Assembly: GCA_937910905.1 (NCBI GenBank)
Contig: CALEPV010000054.1
Location: forward strand, 1 to 39,093
DNA from: an uncultured Prevotellaceae bacterium
Lineage (GTDB): Bacteria > Bacteroidota > Bacteroidia > Bacteroidales > Bacteroidaceae
Direction of reading: 5' to 3'
Length of the DNA: 39,093 nt
Under the pieces are notes generated by a model, which had not been told where the DNA came from, did not search any database, and was given only the letters and a program-made list of their open reading frames with translations. How positions within the stretch are numbered: the stretch's first letter is position 1; the number at the start of each line of letters is the position of its first letter. The translations under genes were made by a program, and so were the position numbers. This document shows positions 1 through 9,300 of the stretch, one piece after another.

Positions 1-682
1 CCTTGTCGTTCTCAGCTTTGACAGAGATGTAACCATAACTTATGCCTAGAACGCTGTATGTGCCTTTGAAGCTACCTGTCTGGTTGCCTTTGTTGTTGTA
101 TATTAGCCATTTGCCTTCGTCTGTTTTCTTTCCGACAGCCACGATGGTGCCTTCGCCAGTGTGTAACTGTTTGTACCCTTGTTGGATGATGTTTCCGTTG
201 AGGTCAGTCCAACCATATGTGCCGTCCGCTTTCTCAAAGAGGAAAGTTGTCCGGCTGCCTCTTATGGCTGATACGATGTCCCTTGGCAGTGTGGCTACGA
301 CCTCACCTTCATCGTTGAGAATCTGTATGGGATGTCCAGCTTTGGTGGCGAGGCAGCGACCTTGGAACATGATTGTGGCGGCGGTATACTCTTCGTCGTT
401 GAGTGGCTTCTTGGGGTTGTCTATGCTGTAGAGCTGGTAGGTGTTGTCACTTTTTACCCAGTATGTTTTGTCATAGATTGGAGACACCTGATCGTCGGCA
501 TCATACTCTTCTTCAACGATGACGTTGCCTTCGGAATCGATGATGCTCCAGTCGTCGCCCGATTCAGCCTGCACAGCGATGTATTGCTGGCTGGGAATGT
601 CATTGTCGGTTGAGAGAGAGCAGGAGGTGAAGAGGCCAAGGAGGAACAGAGGGCTTAGGTGGTAGAGGTTCTTGTTTGTCAT
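1..682 (-). CDS. WG-repeat lipoprotein, C-terminus beyond window
   Basis: The reading frame starts at the ATG whose complement is at 680-682 and stays open to the window edge, giving 227 visible codons. The N-terminus is a short hydrophobic segment ending in LFTSC, a plausible lipoprotein signal with Cys21, followed by an acidic stretch (STDND). The mature part carries repeated motifs of the WG/KWG type: WSIIDSEGNVIVEEEY near residue 38, YGWTDLNGNIIQQGY around residue 150, and KWLIYNNKGNQTGSF after it. WG-repeat proteins are common, poorly characterised envelope lipoproteins of Bacteroidales. Function is unknown; an extracytoplasmic binding or scaffold role is only a guess. It is probably co-oriented with the secreted protein at 873-1784, with a TonB remnant between them. 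Confidence 0.8.
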   Translation of the reverse strand, partial: MTNKNLYHLSPLFLLGLFTSCSLSTDNDIPSQQYIAVQAESGDDWSIIDSEGNVIVEEEYDADDQVSPIYDKTYWVKSDNTYQLYSIDNPKKPLNDEEYTAATIMFQGRCLATKAGHPIQILNDEGEVVATLPRDIVSAIRGSRTTFLFEKADGTYGWTDLNGNIIQQGYKQLHTGEGTIVAVGKKTDEGKWLIYNNKGNQTGSFKGTYSVLGISYGYISVKAENDK

Positions 683-735
683 AAAGAGAAATGAAATTAA
701 GGATTAAGGGGGAGAAGGACGGGCGGTAGCAGGGC

Positions 736-834
736 TTAATCTCCGGTCCTGAAGCTAAAGTTGATGGGGAGCAGGAAGCGGCAGTGTACACGTTTGTTGC
801 CTTTCCTGGCTGGCTTCCATCGGGGCATAAATCG
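736..834 (-). pseudogene. Remnant of a TonB C-terminal domain
   Basis: On the minus strand a 32-codon stretch reads RFMPRWKPARKGNKRVHCRF and ends LLPINFSFRTGD before TAA. This matches the end of the Bacteroidetes energy-transducer TonB C-terminal domain, where PRWKPG is followed by a basic loop and a final strand such as RFTLPINF. An in-frame TGA lies directly upstream (835-837), and no longer TonB frame is visible before the stop of the 873-1784 gene. I read it as the tail of a deleted or decayed tonB gene. It is too short to be functional unless it is joined by frameshifting, for which I see no sign. Confidence 0.7.
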
Positions 835-872
835 TCATTCCCGTTATTAGATGCATTTTGCGACGCATTGTT

Positions 873-1784
873 TCATCTTACTGATGGAGCTGATGGAGGG
901 GGTGGTGTTGCGATGTTGATGTCGTTGAACCACCAGCCTCCGTCGTGTTTGTTGTGGTAGCTGAATGTAGGGCATGCGTAGGGCAGCGGCTCAAACACGT
1001 CCACCGACTCGTGCGACTGCCCTGGTCGTATGCTCAGCTCGCCATACCTGGGCAGGCCGCTGCTGATCATCTTGCAGATGAGTCCGTTGCACTCCAAGTA
1101 GACCTTGCTCTTGTCGTCGCAGAAGATGTACATGTGTACACTTCTCGAGCGGTTGTTGTAACGAAGTCGCACCAATGTCCTGTTCTCTTCCCTGGTCACG
1201 CTGACCACGTCCACATTGCGTGATCCGCTGCCCACACTGGGATTGTCCACTGTTCGGGTCTCGAAGAACGATGGATGCTTCTGTTTGAAAGCGTTGTACT
1301 CAGCGGGGTGTCTCTGCTTGAAGAGCCTGCGCTCCTCATTGAAGTTTATGATCCGCCAGGCTTCGTCAGTGTCTTGCACAGTGCCTTTGCCTGTGAGCAG
1401 GCATTCAGCCATTACGTAGCCCACATGCCTTCGCTTCAGGTCCTCGTTTCGGTTGGCGAAGGAGTAAGCCTTGCGGAATGCGAGAGTGTGCTGGTTCGTG
1501 CCGAGATAGTAGTCCAGCATTATGTCCATGGCCTGTTCAGCGGCTTCACGCTCCTGCTGTTCGCGGGCTTCGCGCTCCTCGTCGGTCTCTTCTCCCGACG
1601 GAGAACCGTCGGGCACGGTGGCCTCGGCATCGCCGCCTTCAGCCAGCGGACGCAGTATTTGGGCAGCTTCGCGGTAGCGCCCCTCGTTGATGTAGCGTTG
1701 AGCTGTACTGGTCGATTGTGCCTTTAGGGACAGTGGCATCATGGCCATCAGAACCATGAATGCAATGCGTGCAAACGTACTCAT
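873..1784 (-). CDS. Secreted Sel1/TPR-like protein of unknown function
   Basis: The protein has 303 aa. I chose the ATG at 1784 because it opens a clear signal peptide (residues 1-23, ending PLSLKAQ) and lies about 28 bases downstream of a -7 box at 1812-1819; the frame is open further upstream, but that part overlaps the divergent gene. Residues about 24-50 (YINEGRYREAAQILRPLAEG) and about 115-130 (AECLLTGKGTVQDTDEAW) look like single Sel1/TPR helices. Between them is a low-complexity acidic linker rich in Glu and Arg (residues about 55-80). The C-terminal third is a beta-rich module I do not recognise, ending in a GGWWFNDINI segment and a Pro-rich tail. Probable periplasmic or surface protein. 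No enzymatic motif was seen. Confidence 0.75.
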   Translation of the reverse strand: MSTFARIAFMVLMAMMPLSLKAQSTSTAQRYINEGRYREAAQILRPLAEGGDAEATVPDGSPSGEETDEEREAREQQEREAAEQAMDIMLDYYLGTNQHTLAFRKAYSFANRNEDLKRRHVGYVMAECLLTGKGTVQDTDEAWRIINFNEERRLFKQRHPAEYNAFKQKHPSFFETRTVDNPSVGSGSRNVDVVSVTREENRTLVRLRYNNRSRSVHMYIFCDDKSKVYLECNGLICKMISSGLPRYGELSIRPGQSHESVDVFEPLPYACPTFSYHNKHDGGWWFNDINIATPPPPSAPSVR

Positions 1785-1811
1785 GTATGTAGTATTTAGG
1801 TTGTGCTGTGG

Positions 1812-1840
1812 CAAAGGTAGGTATAAATGTGGGGGGCAAA
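1812..1840 (-). promoter_or_regulatory. Bacteroidales-type promoter for the 873-1784 gene
   Basis: The minus strand reads TACCTTTG at 1819-1812 (TAnnTTTG -7 box), with TTTG at 1840-1837 as a possible -33 element after 17 bases. The spacing is a little short for the usual 19-21. The predicted transcript would start near 1807, about 23 bases before the start codon. Confidence 0.55.
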
Positions 1841-1890
1841 TTAATCGCCAATAAATTGCATCTGCGAGGTCAGTTAAAGGGAAAACAATG

Positions 1891-1898
1891 TACCTTTG
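1891..1898 (+). promoter_or_regulatory. -7 box for the symporter gene
   Basis: TACCTTTG is a perfect TAnnTTTG box about 36 bases ahead of the symporter start. No clear -33 TTG is present at the usual distance. It faces away from the minus-strand promoter at 1812-1840, so the two genes are divergently transcribed. Confidence 0.5.
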
Positions 1899-1933
1899 CA
1901 GCCGCAAAACGTAACGGATAGAGCTTGGAGAGT

Positions 1934-2884
1934 ATGATACTGCGTTTTCTGAAGCAATGGACATTGCCTGTGGCAATAGTGGTGGGTACGGCGGCGTACT
2001 TGCTGTTTGCCAACGTGCCGCAGCTGGAGGGCGTGGCGGCTGTGGCAGGACCGCTGTGCGAGTCGTTGCTGCCTGTGGTGCTATTCATCACGCTGTTTGT
2101 GACATTCTCCAAGGTGGACTTCCACAAGATGCACTTGGTGCGCTGGCATGGCCTGGTGCTGGCTGCGCAGCTGGTGCTGGCTGCTATGCTGCTATGCGGG
2201 ATATTGCTGCTGGGTGACGGCAGTCGCGAGGTGCGTATGGTGATGGAGGCAGTGCTGGTGTGCGTGATAGCGCCCTGTGCTTCGGCTGCGCCTGTGGTGA
2301 CGAGCAAGCTGGGTGGCGACCTGACGCGTATGACTACGTTCACGCTCCTGTCGTCAGTCCTGATGGCGCTGCTGATACCAGTTGTGTTCCCGCTGCTGGA
2401 GCAGGGCAAAGGCGGCGATGCTGGCTTCCTGACGTTGTTCCTGTCCATCATGCGGCGGCTGGCCACGGTGCTGCTGCTGCCGCTGCTGCTGGGTGCGTTG
2501 GTGCGCCACTGGGTGGGGCCGCTGTACCGATGGCTGGTGCGCACGCCCGATATAGGCTTCTACTGCTGGTGTGTGGCGCTGTCCATAACCTCTGGCATCA
2601 CCGTGAAAAACATAGTGCACAGCAGTGCCGGCCTGCTTCTGCTGTGTGTGATAGCGGGCGGCTCGCTCGTAGTGGCTGTGCTGCAGTTCGGCATAGGCCG
2701 CTGGATAGGCCGCCACACGGGCGACCATATCTGCACAGGTCAGGCCATGTTCCAAAAGAACACGGGGCTCGCGATATGGATCGCCTACACGTTCCTCACC
2801 CCGGTGTCGTCCATCGGTGCCGGCTGCTATGTGCTCTGGCAGAACATCATCAACTCTGTGGAGCTGAGGATGCGGGTGCGATAG
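1934..2884 (+). CDS. Bile acid:sodium symporter (BASS) family transporter
   Basis: The protein has 316 aa from the ATG at 1934. An in-frame TTG at 1925 is an alternative start three codons earlier. The chain is almost entirely hydrophobic, with about eight to ten membrane segments, for example LPVAIVVGTAAYLLFANV, VLVCVIAPCASAAPVVTSKL and LATVLLLPLLLGALV. The conserved-looking core CVIAPCASAAPVVTSKLGG and the later FQKNTGLAIWIAY segment resemble the BASS/SBF fold, in which such breaks in helices 4 and 9 form the sodium and substrate site. BASS members carry bile acids, pantoate, pyruvate or other organic anions with Na+; the substrate cannot be inferred here. It stands alone in its orientation and converges on the small transcription unit at 2952-3237. 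Confidence 0.75.
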   Translation: MILRFLKQWTLPVAIVVGTAAYLLFANVPQLEGVAAVAGPLCESLLPVVLFITLFVTFSKVDFHKMHLVRWHGLVLAAQLVLAAMLLCGILLLGDGSREVRMVMEAVLVCVIAPCASAAPVVTSKLGGDLTRMTTFTLLSSVLMALLIPVVFPLLEQGKGGDAGFLTLFLSIMRRLATVLLLPLLLGALVRHWVGPLYRWLVRTPDIGFYCWCVALSITSGITVKNIVHSSAGLLLLCVIAGGSLVVAVLQFGIGRWIGRHTGDHICTGQAMFQKNTGLAIWIAYTFLTPVSSIGAGCYVLWQNIINSVELRMRVR

Positions 2885-2951
2885 GTACAGACGCCAGTGG
2901 AGTGGCGGTAGAGTGGCTACGGAGTGAGTCTTCGCAGAGGTATGGTTGTGG

Positions 2952-2990
2952 GTAAAAAAGCAGCCCGCAAGGATTCGCATCCTCGCGGGC
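2952..2990 (-). terminator. Rho-independent terminator of the 30-aa ORF unit
   Basis: On the minus strand a 10-bp stem (GCCCGCGAGG / CCTTGCGGGC, one G-T wobble) encloses an 8-base loop and is followed by TGC and six Ts (2959-2954). There is no T-run on the plus side, so the element acts mainly on leftward transcripts. It lies about 50 bases after the stop of the small ORF at 3039-3131. Confidence 0.85.
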
Positions 2991-3038
2991 CTTAATAAAT
3001 GATGTGTAAAATGTTTAGTTCTCTTTAAGTGGGCCAGA

Positions 3039-3131
3039 TTAGCTGAAGCTCTCGTTTGTCATCAGAGATGCGTTGCTAACGATAACGGCCAGTGCAACGA
3101 TGGTTGCAGCAATTGTAAATGAAAGTGTCAT
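3039..3131 (-). CDS. 30-aa single-helix membrane peptide
   Basis: This short frame runs from the ATG at 3131 to a TAA at 3039. It encodes 30 residues: MTLSFTIAATIVALAVIVSN followed by ASLMTNESFS. Residues 3-24 form one continuous hydrophobic helix with a short polar C-terminus and almost no charge. What makes it credible is its setting: a -7 box at 3230-3237, an approximately 93-base leader with a hairpin at 3190-3209, and a strong terminator 50 bases after the stop. Together these make a self-contained transcript of about 270 bases. I do not recognise a family. It may be a small membrane regulator or a toxin-like peptide; alternatively the transcript may act mainly as an RNA. Confidence 0.6.
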   Translation of the reverse strand: MTLSFTIAATIVALAVIVSNASLMTNESFS

Positions 3132-3229
3132 AATCTTCTTACCTTTTGATTGTTACCTGAAATTGTTTTTGTTCTCTTTTCTCTCTCACGCAGGCCTCGC
3201 CAGGTCTGCTTTTCTTTCTTATGACGCTG

Positions 3230-3237
3230 CAAAGGTA
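3230..3237 (-). promoter_or_regulatory. -7 box of the 30-aa ORF unit
   Basis: The minus strand reads TACCTTTG followed by CAGCG, the commonest form of the Bacteroidales -7 box in this window. No good -33 TTG is found 19-21 bases upstream. The start site would be near 3224, giving a leader of about 93 bases that contains the imperfect hairpin GCAGACCT-GGCG-AGGCCTGC (3209-3190). Confidence 0.6.
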
Positions 3238-3505
3238 CGGCCATTTGGGCTAAAACGCGCTAAATATATGTTGTAAAGCATATAAAATGGCCATTTTGTT
3301 GATACGTGTCAAAGAATAAAGGGATAATGCAAATTTGTGCGATTTGGACTATGACAAGGTGGCATGAGGGGTGCAAAGTGTGCCATGTAGGGGTCTGCCA
3401 TTGTGTCATATACTGTGGTTTCTGCTTATAATAAGCCAATTACGCTTAAACCTTTTCTGCTGGCACGGGTCATAGAAGCGTGACATTCAGCAGTCCCTCC
3501 ATAAG
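3238..3505. other. AT-rich intergenic region, no gene seen
   Basis: This 268-base stretch lies between the promoter of the leftward 30-aa ORF and the TonB-dependent receptor. I see no reading frame with coding character, no hairpin terminator and no exact TAnnTTTG box facing the receptor. It presumably holds the receptor's control region, but I cannot point to the site. Confidence 0.5.
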
Positions 3506-6385
3506 ATGAGAGTACGTATCATAATAACAATGGCTGTAATAGCCGCTTCACTGCTGCTGCCAGAGGCGGTTCTGGCGCAGTGGTTCAACGTGCGCGGCAC
3601 GGTATACGAGAGTGCTACACTAAAGACGCTCCCAGGAGCAAGCGTCGTGCTGACAGACAGCACGGGCCGTATGGTAGCCGGCAAGGCGACTGCCGCCAAT
3701 GGGCAGTTCCTGCTCACGGCGGTTCCTGCAGGCGACTACCAGCTGAAGGTCAGCTTCATGGGCTTCAAGGCGCAGACCTTCCAGCTGGCACTCAAGGGCA
3801 AGGGCGGCAACCGTAAGGTGGCCGACATCCTGCTGAAGGAGGACGCTACGCTGATGCAGGAAGCAGTGGTTGAGGGACAGATACCCGAGATGACGGTGGC
3901 CGAGGATACCGTGATATACAACGCAGCAGCCTTCACGCTACCGCCTGGAGCCATGGTGATAGAGCTCATCAAGAAGTTGCCAGGCATAGTGGTGGACGAA
4001 GATGGCAAGATAACGCACAACGGCAAGGAGGTGAAGCAGATACTGGTGGACGGCAAGGAGTTCTTCGGTCGCGACCAGCAGATGGTGCTGAACAACCTGC
4101 CGGCAGAGATTATAGATCGCGTGCGTGCATACGATAAGCAGAGCGACCTGGCCCGCATCACAGGTATCGACGACGGCGAGGAGCAGACGGTGCTGGACCT
4201 GGAGGTCAAGAAAGACAAACGCCGTGGATGGTTCGGCAACGTCAGCGCCGGATATGGTACTGAGGACCGCTACCAGGAGCGTCTCAACCTGAACCGCTTC
4301 TCCGACAAGCAGAAAGCGTCGCTTGTTGGCAATGCCAACAACACTCAGGGCAGCGGCACGCGCGAGAATCAGGACGTCGCCGGAAGCCTGAACCTGGAAT
4401 GGGACAAGCTGGAACTGAACGGCGGTGTGACAGGTCGCTTCGCCCAGCAGAACAGCACATCGTGGAGCAACTCGCAGAACTTTGAGAACCCCGTGGCCGC
4501 CTACTCCAACCGCTGGAACCACAACAGCAACCACAGCAACGACTTCGTCACACGCTGGCGTGTGGAGTGGAAACCTGACAGCATGACCAATGTGCTGCTG
4601 CGCCCGGAGCTGACATTGGGTGGCAACCGCAGCCGTAGCAGCAGTGAGAGCGCTACGTGGAACGATGATCCTTATGCCATTGCCGGCGTGACCAACCCGC
4701 TACAGCAGCTCAACATGCTGAGCCGGCAGATAGGAGTGAACCACAACCTGGGCAGCGATGCCAACGCTACCGACCAATGGAACGCCAGCCTCAGCGCACA
4801 GCTGAACCGCCGGCTGGCCAAGCCCGGACGCAATGTGACGCTGAATCTTAACGGAGGGCTGGGCCACAACGACGGCGAGAGCAGTTCGTACTCGCAGATT
4901 GACTACTATCAGATAATGGCCTACACAGGCGAGGACTCTGTGTACCACAAGGAGCAGTTCGACGATGCCCGCACCGTGTCGCGCAACGCATCGGCACGTC
5001 TCAGCTACACCGAACCGCTGGCCACAGGCCTGTTCCTGCAGGCATCCTATCAGGCATCCTACCGCTTTCAGGACAGAGACCGCACCGTGAGCAGCATCTT
5101 CGACCCCTATGTAGGAATGCCCGGTGCTGTGCCCGTGCCCGATACGGCACAGTGCAACTATGTGACCAACACCTCTGTCAATCAGGATATCCGCCTGCAG
5201 CTGCGCTATATAGATGCCAAGTGGCGTGTGAATGTGGGCATCAACCTGCAGCCGCAGCACAACGAGGTTGACTACACCAAAGGCTGGCGGCATCACGATG
5301 TGGAACGCTCTGTGCTGAACTGGTCGCCGACGCTCAACATGCGCTGGCGCCGGACGAAGCAGGAGAGTATCAGCGTGAACTACGGTGGCCAGAGCTCGCA
5401 GCCGAGCATCACCGACCTGATACCCGACACGCTGTCCAATGCCAACCCGCTGAACATACGGCTTGGTAATCCCGAGCTGAAGCCCTCGTTCACCCACAGC
5501 CTGCGTGCCGAATGGCGCAAGACGATACCCGACTTGCAGCGTTCGTTCAATGCCAATGTCAATGTGCGTGCCACCCAGAATTCCGTCACATCGCGTACTG
5601 CCTACGACAATACGACGGGCGGACGTGTCACCAAGCCTGAAAACATCAACGGCAACTGGAACGCCAACGGCAACTTCAACTTCAATACTGCCATCGGTGA
5701 GACACGCTTCCGTGTGAACACCAACACCAGCGTAAACCACACCCATGCTGTGAGCTACGTGTACACCAACGGCGAGACCGTGCGCAACAGCGTGAACAAC
5801 AGCGGCGTGAACGAGCAGTTGCGACTCACTTACCGTAACGACTGGCTGGAGGTCAACCTGCATGGCAACGGCCGCTACAACCGCTCGCGTGCATCCGCCA
5901 CAGCGGCGTCCGACCTCGACACGTACCTCTACGGGTACGGTCTGTCCACAGTCGTCAACCTGCCGTGGCTGATGAACATCAGCACCGACATCAACCAGAG
6001 CTCACGCCGTGGCTACAGCGATGCGGCGATGAACACCAATCAGTGGATATGGAATGCGCAGGTGTCGCAGACGATGCTGAACGGTCGTGGCACGCTGGCG
6101 CTGCGCTGGCAGGACATACTCTCGCAGCGCGATATGGTGAACCGTACGGTCACCGCAACCTCGCGTACGGATTCCAACTCTGACCGTATCACATCCTTTG
6201 TGATGCTGTCGTTCACCTACCGCATGAACTTCTTCGGTTCCGGCTCGCGCCGCGGTGAACGACAGATGGATTCGGACTTCGACGAGGAGCCCGGCGGTGG
6301 CCGCAGGGAGCGCGGCAATGGCGGTAATGGAGGATTCGGCGGTGCCGGCGGTGCCGGTGGACGTGGAGGCCGCGGCGGGCGATAG
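3506..6385 (+). CDS. TonB-dependent receptor, outer-membrane beta-barrel family
   Basis: The protein has 959 aa with a signal peptide (residues 1-25, ending EAVLAQ). Residues about 28-115 form a carboxypeptidase-D regulatory-like domain (VRGTVYESATLKTLPGASVV ... GDYQLKVSFMGFK). Residues about 120-240 form a plug-like domain (IELIKKLPGIVVDEDGKITH, then VKQILVDGKEFFG). The rest is an outer-membrane barrel of the family often named outer membrane beta-barrel protein 3. The C-terminus, after a final strand (MLSFTYRMNFF), extends into an acidic and then Gly/Arg-rich tail of about 45 residues with repeated GGAGG and GGRGG, which is unusual after a barrel. No SusD partner lies beside it, so the substrate is unknown. 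A second in-frame ATG at 3530 would shorten the signal peptide. Confidence 0.88.
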   Translation: MRVRIIITMAVIAASLLLPEAVLAQWFNVRGTVYESATLKTLPGASVVLTDSTGRMVAGKATAANGQFLLTAVPAGDYQLKVSFMGFKAQTFQLALKGKGGNRKVADILLKEDATLMQEAVVEGQIPEMTVAEDTVIYNAAAFTLPPGAMVIELIKKLPGIVVDEDGKITHNGKEVKQILVDGKEFFGRDQQMVLNNLPAEIIDRVRAYDKQSDLARITGIDDGEEQTVLDLEVKKDKRRGWFGNVSAGYGTEDRYQERLNLNRFSDKQKASLVGNANNTQGSGTRENQDVAGSLNLEWDKLELNGGVTGRFAQQNSTSWSNSQNFENPVAAYSNRWNHNSNHSNDFVTRWRVEWKPDSMTNVLLRPELTLGGNRSRSSSESATWNDDPYAIAGVTNPLQQLNMLSRQIGVNHNLGSDANATDQWNASLSAQLNRRLAKPGRNVTLNLNGGLGHNDGESSSYSQIDYYQIMAYTGEDSVYHKEQFDDARTVSRNASARLSYTEPLATGLFLQASYQASYRFQDRDRTVSSIFDPYVGMPGAVPVPDTAQCNYVTNTSVNQDIRLQLRYIDAKWRVNVGINLQPQHNEVDYTKGWRHHDVERSVLNWSPTLNMRWRRTKQESISVNYGGQSSQPSITDLIPDTLSNANPLNIRLGNPELKPSFTHSLRAEWRKTIPDLQRSFNANVNVRATQNSVTSRTAYDNTTGGRVTKPENINGNWNANGNFNFNTAIGETRFRVNTNTSVNHTHAVSYVYTNGETVRNSVNNSGVNEQLRLTYRNDWLEVNLHGNGRYNRSRASATAASDLDTYLYGYGLSTVVNLPWLMNISTDINQSSRRGYSDAAMNTNQWIWNAQVSQTMLNGRGTLALRWQDILSQRDMVNRTVTATSRTDSNSDRITSFVMLSFTYRMNFFGSGSRRGERQMDSDFDEEPGGGRRERGNGGNGGFGGAGGAGGRGGRGGR

Positions 6386-6386
6386 G

Positions 6387-9300
6387 CTATATCACCACCA
6401 TCTGGCCGCGGTGTATGTACACACCCTTCTTTCCGGCTGAACGCACGGGAGCTGCTGTCTGACGGCCGGTCAGGTCGTAGTACACATCAGCCTCTGTGCT
6501 GCCTGCAGCATCCTCGATGCCGTCGATGCCGACAGCGTGCTGCATTATGAGCTGCACGTTGTCGAAGCCGATAATCTTCTCCGAGCCGCTGCTGGTGTGC
6601 ACGGCCGACAGGCGTATCGTTGTGGATGCCTCGCCGTCGGATGCGAACTCAACGCTCTGGCGCTGCCATTCGGCTTTGTTGTCCAGCATGGGTGCTGTAA
6701 TCACAGCACCGCCTTCGGGCTGCACGCTGACTTCTGCATCGCCGCCAAGTCCGCTCTTCCACAGATCCATCTCCAACCTGTAAGTACCGGCTGGGAGGCG
6801 CAGCTCCTGCGATAGGGTTATGGTGCTTGCGCCCCAGTTCTGGCGCACCCAGTAGGTCTGCTGGCTTGCGGTGCTGGGCTTGGCCAGTGATGCAAAGAAG
6901 TTGCTGAAGTAGAGGTCGCCCGTCTTCAGTGCCGTCAGGTCGTTCTCATTGCGGTTGGAGTAGTCCACACTCCATCCTTCGGGCACATAGATGGCGCGGT
7001 CGCTGCTCACACCACTGCCCGACATCTTTGTATATGCGCCTTCGAAGTCACCGTTCTGGAGCGCCGTGGGCAGCTCCTTCTGCTCAAAAGGGAGGCTTTG
7101 AGCGGTGCATATCTCGCGGCGCGTGAGGGCTATGTTGTACAGGCGGAAGTCGGCTATGGTACCGCGGAAGTCAACGTTGTCGGCCTTGTAGCTGCTGTCC
7201 CACCACTGTGTGCGGCCTATGTAGTTGCGCGAGTCGGATGCCAGCAGGTACAGCTGGTAGGCCTCTACCTGATTGGCAGTGCCTGCAGCGGCTTCCTCGC
7301 CATCGATATAGATTCGTGTGGTCTGAGTGGCCGCGTCGTAGGCCACAGCCAGCTTGTACTCATGTCCTGTCTGCAGCTGGGTGGCGGAGTTTACCATCGT
7401 GGTGGTGCCTCCGTTGTACTTCACGCCGGCCGACAGCGGGTTGGCACGCAGAAAAAGGCTGTTGCCGCTGCCGCTGCCGAAGTCGTAGAAACGCGGCGCT
7501 TTCTCCAGGCTCTGGGCGGTGACGGTGAGCAGCACGGTGAACGAGCGCAGGCCGTCGAGCAGGCCCTCGGGTGCCAGGCCGTACTTGTTGGTGGTGAAGC
7601 CGGCGGCGGTGTTGGCCGTAAGATCAAGCGGAGCCGACAGCTGGTAGCGCATGGATGCATCGAGGTCGCGTGGCAGTACTGTGATGTCGAAGTCGCGTGT
7701 CGATGTGCCGCATGTAGCGGTGAGGCGTACAGCCGTAGCCTCTGCAGGATGCGTCACCACACCCTTGGCCGTGAGCACCTGCTCGTTTGATGACGCCCAG
7801 GCGATGTCCTGCTCGTAGACAGATGCCGGCAGCACCACGTCGGAACGTGTCTGCTCGGGCAGGCTGATGCTGTAGAGCGCCGTGCGTGCCATCTCTGCCT
7901 GTATCTGCTGCTGCATGTCGGCCACCATCTTCTGCACCGTCACGGTGGATGCTACTGCGTAGTAGTCGCTTTGCTGCAGCAGGGTGTGTGGGAAGTCGCC
8001 ATTGTCGACGGTGTCGGCCGTGCCGCCCTGTAGCTCTGTGGTGGCGATTACCTGGTCGATGAAACCGTTGCGGTATGTGGTGAGTGTCTGGCCATCGTAG
8101 GTCATGGTGAGCACCCATGTTGTCAGCTTAGTGGGATGGTTGTCGCCGCTGGTGCCGGTGCTCATCGTTGCCCAGTCGTCGCTGGTGAGCAGGCGGTTCT
8201 GGCTGCGATAGCTCTGGCTGCCGATGGTGATGGTGGGATAGTTGTCGGCATCGAGGGCGTAGGTCATGTTGCCGAGGGCGAAGAGCTTGGTGCCGGCGTA
8301 GCGCGAGGCGTTCATGGCGAAGGCCAGGTTGACGGTCTTCCCTGCACTGAGGCAGATGCAGTCGGTGCGGTCGCCCTCGCTTTCGGGCGTGAGCTGCTCG
8401 CTCCACTCATAGTTGCAGTGTATCGCAGTCGGGTAGCCCTTGGGGTAGCCCTGCTTCACCATCCAATAGTAGTAGTCGCCGTTCATCCACGCCAGCCGCA
8501 TGGGGCTGTTCTTCGAGCCTGGAATGATGTACGGGCGGGCGTTGTTCTTCGCGCTGTTCTTTGTGATTTGTTCTGAACCAGCCACCTTGCCGGCATCGTC
8601 GATGGTGTACTTCCATATCTCATATACGCCGTCCTTGTTGTATGTGCCGTTGGTGGTAGGTATGGACAGATACAGCTCGTTGATGTTCTCGGGGTCAAGC
8701 GCCATGCCGCCGCTGTAGCACAGCTCGGTGGAGTTCCAGTTCTGGTGAAAGGCGTGGCCGGCATACTGCACCCATGTGTTGTTCCATGCCGTGCCGTTCC
8801 AGCGTGCGTACCAATACGCGTGTGTGGTCTTTGCGTTGTCGATGTGCGGATAGGCTATCACGGGGTGTTCGTCCTTGTCCAGCACTATCTGCCACACCCA
8901 GTTGCGGATGTTGGTGGTCTTGTCGACGATGGTCTTGGGGTAGCTGCTGGCATAGCTGTCGGTCTTCGACACGTTGAACACACCGTCGGCAATCTTCTTC
9001 AGCTGTGTGCCTGTGATGTCGTGCAGCGTGGGACCGTTGCCCTGGTTGATGTCAATGTAGTTCATGTATAGCCAGTCGGGCATCTCATTGTCGGGGTGAC
9101 CGGTGGTGTAGGCTAGGTATATCTTGTCCTTGCCGTTGCTCACGTACTTGCAGTAGGGGCGTGCGCCAGTGCTTTGCACAATCTGCTTAGGTCCGAAGTC
9201 GAAACGCACGTTGTCGCTGGCATCGGGCATAGTCAGACGCGCTATCGTCGGGTGCCAGTTGATGCCGCGCCAGCACAGATACCAGTGGTCGGGGTCGTCG

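Noticed and set aside
4700..5863. 387-codon minus-strand ORF inside the TonB receptor
   Set aside because: The frame is open because of the receptor's codon bias; its Val/His-rich translation has no signal or domain and the plus-strand gene is clear.
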